DNA of 30,645 bases from Deinococcus sp. (lineage in GTDB: Bacteria; Deinococcota; Deinococci; Deinococcales; Deinococcaceae). A program made the translations under genes and the position numbers. Shown piece by piece: positions 25,274 through 30,645 of this stretch. Location of the stretch: the NCBI GenBank assembly GCA_030524065.1, contig JAUNHF010000002.1, positions 1-30,645 of the forward strand, read 5' to 3'. Each line of letters opens with the position of its first letter. Position 1 is the stretch's first letter. The notes under the pieces are model-generated. The model was not told the origin of the DNA, searched no databases, and saw nothing but the letters and a program-made list of their open reading frames with translations.

Positions 25274-26201
25274 AGTACTCTTCCAGCGCCGGAATCAACT
25301 GCTTTTTGCGGCTGATGCAGCTGCCCAGGTTGGCACGGTTCCCCAGCACCTGCACGCCCAGCGCCCCTTGCAGCACGGCGGCCTCGGCTGCGGAAGGCAC
25401 CAGCGTTTCGTTGTGCTCTTCCAGAATATCCACGACCGAAAGCAGCACGCCATGCAGGCCATCTTGCTGCTTCAGGTCGCGCATGGCCGCCAGCAATTCA
25501 TCCTGCCGGCCCAGCACATACCCGGGGTTGGTGGTTTCGGTCACGCCCACTCCCCAGCGCTGCGCCGCCTCCCCCTCACCGAAGATAAATTCCTTGTAAT
25601 CGATCTTGAGCAGCTGCTCGGCTGGGGTGTCTCCCAGATCACTCTTGGCAGCGAACATCTGCATGGCGTAGGTGGTCACGTCCTCAATGCCAGCCACCGG
25701 AGCCAGGAATTCCACCGCTTCCCGGTCGGCATTGGTGGTGGTCGGGCTGCGGAAATGCAGCGTATCGCTCAGAATGGCGCTCAGCATCAGCCGCGCTTCC
25801 AGAGGTTCTACCGTCAGGTTGGCCTCACGGTGCAGTTGCAACAAGATGGTGCCGCAAGAGCCTACAGGTTCAAAGCGCAGCGTGGCCGGAGCATTGGTCT
25901 GAAGATCGCCCAATTTGTGATGGTCCACCACGTGGGTTACGGTCAGGTCATGCAGGTTGGGCGCCGACTGCACCGTTTCGTTGTGATCAACCAGAGCCAC
26001 CGCCGTGCCTGGCGCCAGGGCTGGCAGCATGGCCGGGGCGTCAATCCCAGCCTCTCGCAGGACAAACGGAGTTTCAAAATTCAGATCCCCCAGTCGGTAA
26101 GCCACGGCGGGTGTGCCGGTCCGGGTCAGCAGCGAGGCATAGACAAGGGCAGATGTAATGGCGTCGGTGTCGGGGTTCTGATGTCCGAATACGGGAAGCA
26201 T
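25257..26201 (-). CDS. ppaC: Manganese-dependent inorganic pyrophosphatase
   Basis: The 314-residue family II pyrophosphatase (DHH superfamily) hydrolyses pyrophosphate. GHQNPDTDAITSA (6-18) supplies His and Asp ligands, VDHNE and VVDHHKLGD are the DHH motifs, SAILSDTLHFRSPT follows, and the C-terminal substrate-binding loop is SRKKQ. No CBS insertion is present. TATAGT lies exactly 6 nt before the ATG with no SD, so the mRNA is probably leaderless. It is separated from the upstream slpA gene by a terminator and overlaps folC downstream. Confidence 0.97.
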   Translation of the reverse strand: MLPVFGHQNPDTDAITSALVYASLLTRTGTPAVAYRLGDLNFETPFVLREAGIDAPAMLPALAPGTAVALVDHNETVQSAPNLHDLTVTHVVDHHKLGDLQTNAPATLRFEPVGSCGTILLQLHREANLTVEPLEARLMLSAILSDTLHFRSPTTTNADREAVEFLAPVAGIEDVTTYAMQMFAAKSDLGDTPAEQLLKIDYKEFIFGEGEAAQRWGVGVTETTNPGYVLGRQDELLAAMRDLKQQDGLHGVLLSVVDILEEHNETLVPSAAEAAVLQGALGVQVLGNRANLGSCISRKKQLIPALEEYFASQL

Positions 26202-26207
26202 GGCCCC

Positions 26208-26213
26208 ACTATA
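26208..26213 (-). promoter_or_regulatory. -10 box TATAGT for leaderless ppaC
   Basis: TATAGT on the minus strand ends 6 nt before the ppaC ATG, just downstream of the slpA terminator. Confidence 0.6.
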
Positions 26214-26230
26214 CCGGCGCCCCTCAGCAC

Positions 26231-26261
26231 AAAAAAAGAGAGACCCACGCTGGGGCCTCTC
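26231..26261 (-). terminator. Intrinsic terminator after slpA
   Basis: On the minus strand, GAGAGGCCC pairs with GGGTCTCTC (one G-T pair) around a 6-nt loop and is followed by seven T residues. It lies 28 bp past the slpA stop. Confidence 0.9.
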
Positions 26262-26288
26262 CTTTTGCAGTGAGATAGGGATTTAGGT

Positions 26289-29084
26289 TTAGAACTTCAC
26301 GCCGTAGCTGACTTTGAAGCCGTGAGCCACGTTGATAGCATCGGTGGTGTTACGGGTATCTTCGTCGAAGCGGAACACGCCATAGTTGAACTTCAGCGCG
26401 TCGTTCCAGGCCAGCTGGCTGTAGATGCCCTGGGTCTGGGTGTAGTTGCCGTTCTCAATGGCGCGGGGGGTAGCAACAGCGCCACCGAAGCGGAAGTCAG
26501 CCACCGAGGCAGACACACTGCTCTTGCCGGCGTTGGGCAGTCCAGCCTGGGAACCCAGGTTGTCACGCAGGTTGTTGGCCTGGTGGAAGCCGTAGCCCAA
26601 GCTCAGCTTGGCGGCGGGTGAGAAGAACTCGTTCAGGGTCACTTCGGCCTTGGCACCGATTTCGCTGCCCTCAATCGTACCGTCGTTCGCCAATCCAGTG
26701 GTGTAACGAGCACCGGCCAGGCTGGCACGGAACTGAGGCTGGAAGGCGGCATCAAAGCGCTCGGTGCTTACATTCACGCCACCCTTGATCTGGGTGTTAT
26801 CAGCAGCGTTCGCACGGTTGGCGGCGTCCTGGTTATACACAGAGCCACCGATGAAGGGGGAGACGGTCAGCTGAGGAGTGGCCTTCAGGTTGTAAGCAGC
26901 AAAGCCAGCACCGTAGGTATCACCAGTGGAGATGAAGGTTTCACCCAGTGCAGCCAGATCCAAGTTGGGGACCAGAGCGTTCTCGGCGGTACCGTCATGG
27001 GTGACCAGCACACCAGCGCCGGAGCTGTAGCGGTACAAGTCGCTGACCTTAGCCGGGGCGAAGATCGTGCGGCTGCGGTCTTTGTCGGTGCTGCGGACGC
27101 TGGTCACTTTGTCCGCGTCGTAACGCACAACATCGCTGTCAGCCGCCACGAAACCGGAGCTGGCAGTCAGATCCTTGTTGTCGCGGGCATCGGTGGTGTA
27201 ACCGGCGAAGCCAGCCACACGGAAGGCACCCAGGTTGGTGCCGATGTGTCCGCCTACGGTCGCACGGCGGTTGTTCCAGGGCTGGTCATACCAGTTGGTG
27301 TAGGTATCGCCAGCTAGGCCCAGCTCGGCAGCGCCCAGACGGGTAGAGATCGATGCACCATAGCCGACTTCGTCCACATAGTTGGGCTCGAAGGCGTCTT
27401 CACGGTTTACGTCCATGGCAGCGTTGGGAATCAGCTTGTAGGTACCATCAGCCTGCTTTTGCTCATTCTCAAAGCCAGGGGAAACAGCGCGGAAGTCAGC
27501 GCGTGCACCCAGGTTAAAGAAGTTGGCTTCAGCCGACAGCTCAGTGGCTTGATCGCGGTTATCAAAAGCCTGCTGGAAGGTACGTGCACCTGAGAAAGCA
27601 TCAGCCATGCTGGCAACGTACACACCCTTGACGCCATACAGCACTTCGTCGCTGTCAGCAGCCTTGGGCACGGTGTAGTTGGCATCCACACCAAAGGCCG
27701 TGCGGCCGGTACGCGGCGTAGTGGCGGAAGTATCCGAGAAGTTCTGCACGAAGCTCGCGCCCACAACTCCACGGTCACCCAACTTGGTCTCTGCACGGGT
27801 CGCCACGTAGGTGCCAGTCAGGCCAGCGTTGTCACCATAGCCGCTGCTGATGTAGAAAGTGGGCTTAAAGGGAATGTCGGTCAGGGCCACACCAGCGGAC
27901 ACACCATTACGCACACCACTGGGCAGCAAGTAATCGTTGTAGCCGGGCACATCTTTCAGGCTACCAACGGGGTTGACCACGTCAGGACGGGCGGGCACGG
28001 TACCAGCCTTGGCAACCACACGGAAGCGGGCATCGTCACCGATACGGCCAGTCACTTCAGCAGAGTCCAAGTAGGTCACGTAACGGTTAGTGGTGTCAAC
28101 AGACTCGCCCAGTTTCACCGAGTTGGTCAGCAGGCTGGGGTCGAAGCCAAAGTTCACACCAGCTTCTTCAACAGTGATACCACCAGCAGCAGAGATGTTG
28201 GTCGCTTTAACGCCTACGGTAATGGCAGGCGACAGATCAAAGCGGCCCTTATCAGTAGTATCTACACCACGTACACGGTCGGTCGCGTCGTCGTCAGCAG
28301 CAGTCTGGTTGGTGTACTGCTTCTCACCAAAGGTGCCTTCAGTTACGCGGTCAACATCGAAGTTGGTATCGCCACCAACGCGGCGGAGTTGACCGTAGCT
28401 ACCGCCGACACCCAGAGTCAGACGCACGCGGCCGTTTTCCAGGTCGGCGATGCGGGTGCCCTGAGCATCGATGTCGGTGGTGTTTTCAGCCACCTGATCT
28501 TCGACCACGCCCAGGCGCTCGTCGAAGGAAGCCAGCTCGCTATCAACAGCGGTCACACGGTCCTGCAGTTCCAGAACGTCCTGGTTCAGCAGGGTGGCCA
28601 TTTCGTTGACAGCAGCCAGGTCTTCGGCAACCTTGCCGGCGTCCGTGTTGGCGATGGCGTCAACGCGGCCTTCCAGGCGGGCGAAGTCTTCGCGGCTCAC
28701 GGCGCTGTCTTCCAGGTCGCTTACGCGCACGTCCAGAGCGGCCAGCTCGGCGCTCAGTTCGTTGATGGCGTTGCGGACGGAAGCCATGGTGGCGTCGTCA
28801 ACTTTGCCCAGGTCCACTTCACCGCTGCCGACCTGATCCAGCAGGCGAGAGATGATCATCGCCGCTTCGTAGCGGGTCAGGTTCTGGGTGCCACGGTAGG
28901 TGCCGTCGGGGTAGCCGAGGATGATGCCCTGGCTGACCAGACGCTCAACAGCATCCTTGGCCCAGTGACCGGCAGGAACGTCGGTCAGGGCAGGAGCCTG
29001 AGCTGCAGTGGTGGTCACGGTGGCCTGGGCCCCCGCAACGCCAAACGACAGTGCAGCCGTCAGAAACAAAACGCTTTTCTTCAT
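26289..29084 (-). CDS. slpA: S-layer/outer-membrane protein SlpA with SLH domain
   Basis: The 931-residue protein has a signal peptide (MKKSVLFLTAALSFGVAGAQA), one SLH domain (about 33-88: LTDVPAGHWAKDAVERLV, GIILGYPDGTYRG, LTRYEAAMIISRLLDQ) and a long coiled coil (about 95-220). About 700 residues of alternating beta strands follow, ending VSYGVKF with the terminal Phe of outer-membrane barrels. SLH binds cell-wall polymer, the coiled coil spans the periplasm, and the barrel sits in the outer membrane. This is the plan of Deinococcus-Thermus SlpA, a major envelope protein. It is shorter than the D. radiodurans protein as I recall it. It is transcribed alone, from a promoter about 170 nt upstream to a strong terminator. 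The SD is weak (GGGGG, 4 nt from the ATG). Confidence 0.95.
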   Translation of the reverse strand: MKKSVLFLTAALSFGVAGAQATVTTTAAQAPALTDVPAGHWAKDAVERLVSQGIILGYPDGTYRGTQNLTRYEAAMIISRLLDQVGSGEVDLGKVDDATMASVRNAINELSAELAALDVRVSDLEDSAVSREDFARLEGRVDAIANTDAGKVAEDLAAVNEMATLLNQDVLELQDRVTAVDSELASFDERLGVVEDQVAENTTDIDAQGTRIADLENGRVRLTLGVGGSYGQLRRVGGDTNFDVDRVTEGTFGEKQYTNQTAADDDATDRVRGVDTTDKGRFDLSPAITVGVKATNISAAGGITVEEAGVNFGFDPSLLTNSVKLGESVDTTNRYVTYLDSAEVTGRIGDDARFRVVAKAGTVPARPDVVNPVGSLKDVPGYNDYLLPSGVRNGVSAGVALTDIPFKPTFYISSGYGDNAGLTGTYVATRAETKLGDRGVVGASFVQNFSDTSATTPRTGRTAFGVDANYTVPKAADSDEVLYGVKGVYVASMADAFSGARTFQQAFDNRDQATELSAEANFFNLGARADFRAVSPGFENEQKQADGTYKLIPNAAMDVNREDAFEPNYVDEVGYGASISTRLGAAELGLAGDTYTNWYDQPWNNRRATVGGHIGTNLGAFRVAGFAGYTTDARDNKDLTASSGFVAADSDVVRYDADKVTSVRSTDKDRSRTIFAPAKVSDLYRYSSGAGVLVTHDGTAENALVPNLDLAALGETFISTGDTYGAGFAAYNLKATPQLTVSPFIGGSVYNQDAANRANAADNTQIKGGVNVSTERFDAAFQPQFRASLAGARYTTGLANDGTIEGSEIGAKAEVTLNEFFSPAAKLSLGYGFHQANNLRDNLGSQAGLPNAGKSSVSASVADFRFGGAVATPRAIENGNYTQTQGIYSQLAWNDALKFNYGVFRFDEDTRNTTDAINVAHGFKVSYGVKF

Positions 29085-29126
29085 AAAACCCCCATAGGTT
29101 TCTTTCAGGCCGGGCCGTAGCAGTTC

Positions 29127-29186
29127 TCAAAAAAGTTGATGGGGCGAGTTTCCGGGTTTCCTCTCCCAGAGGCAGTTCACCGCCAT
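29127..29186 (-). other. Short upstream open frame in the slpA leader
   Basis: A 19-codon frame (MAVNCLWERKPGNSPHQLF), preceded by AAAGG 3 nt before its ATG, lies within the slpA leader. An in-frame ATG at 29207 would extend it to 26 codons. A CCTCT-GGG-AGAGG hairpin lies inside. It may be chance. Confidence 0.25.
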
Positions 29187-29251
29187 AAGCCTTTTACCTG
29201 ACCCCATCTTCCGCAAGACATCCAAGGTCTCATCGGCGACAGGTCATTCGG

Positions 29252-29281
29252 ATCATAACGTTCTAATGAGATAGAGGTCAA
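29252..29281 (-). promoter_or_regulatory. slpA promoter
   Basis: On the minus strand, TTGACC (29276-29281) and TATGAT (29252-29257) are separated by 18 bp. The start would be near 29245, leaving a leader of about 160 nt. The whole 270-bp gap from tgt to slpA holds only this promoter, the leader and its short frame; no tgt terminator is evident. Confidence 0.7.
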
Positions 29282-29354
29282 GCTAAACCACAGGGCCAGC
29301 AGTCGGGGGGCGGCGTACAGATGGGGAAGACACCCAGTATCCCACAAGAAGGGG

Positions 29355-30589
<1,235 letters not shown>

Positions 30590-30594
30590 TGAAA

Positions 30595-30645
<51 letters not shown>

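Noticed and set aside
29130..29145. GCCCCATCAA shared between the slpA leader and the palindrome at position 1
   Set aside because: Only ten bases, no further similarity; most likely chance.

Overview
The window looks like a chromosomal segment of a Deinococcus species. The evidence is high G+C, an S-layer/outer-membrane protein with an N-terminal SLH domain and a C-terminal porin-like barrel ending in Phe (SlpA), a near-textbook DdrO repressor, a Thermus-like malate dehydrogenase, a PriA without ATPase motifs, and many genes whose -10 box lies only 6-8 nt before the ATG (leaderless mRNAs, known to be frequent in Deinococcus). No insertion sequence, prophage, integron or CRISPR array is visible.

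Layout. 1-1230: a short PilX-like pilin-assembly protein (minus) and a membrane-anchored DinB-fold protein (plus). 1238-7138 (minus): a zinc-homeostasis block. A COG0523/CobW GTPase is followed by ribosomal protein L28 lacking zinc cysteines, a zinc ABC transporter (binding protein, ATPase, permease), a UPF0173 metallo-hydrolase and a zinc-ribbon protein with a HEPN-like RNxxxH motif. Near-identical 20-bp imperfect palindromes lie over the promoters of the GTPase and of the binding protein, making them candidate Zur operators. 7229-10851: small unknown proteins, ADP-glucose pyrophosphorylase (glgC), a tRNA-Lys unit with consensus promoter and terminator, and a secreted metallophosphoesterase.

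10938-15334: a reactive-sulfur detoxification locus. A CstR-type persulfide sensor and a lipoprotein rhodanese (minus) diverge from a CstB-like persulfide dioxygenase-rhodanese, a TauE/SafE exporter and a split YeeE/YedE pair (plus). A 13-bp C5/G5 palindrome sits exactly inside the spacer of the plus-strand promoter. 15488-19964: a DUF808 membrane protein with an overlapping 15-codon leader frame, priA and mdh. 20064-22849: a cyclodeaminase-like protein, an AT-rich island, a small unknown protein and a large membrane protein with four degenerate N-terminal repeats.

22936-30645: ddrO (minus), divergent from an unknown 82-aa gene, with promoters and operator-like palindromes between them. Then follow folC, Mn-dependent pyrophosphatase, slpA with a long 5' leader, tgt, a terminator, and the 3' part of tRNA-Gly at the right edge (all minus). 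From memory, ddrO and slpA are also near neighbours in D. radiodurans.

The best leads are the two-site candidate Zur regulon joining transporter, metallochaperone and L28; the CstR-type divergent sulfur operon; the zinc-ribbon/HEPN protein; the ddrO divergent control region; and the DUF808 leader frame. Functions are assigned by family recognition and motif reading only; no searches were run.
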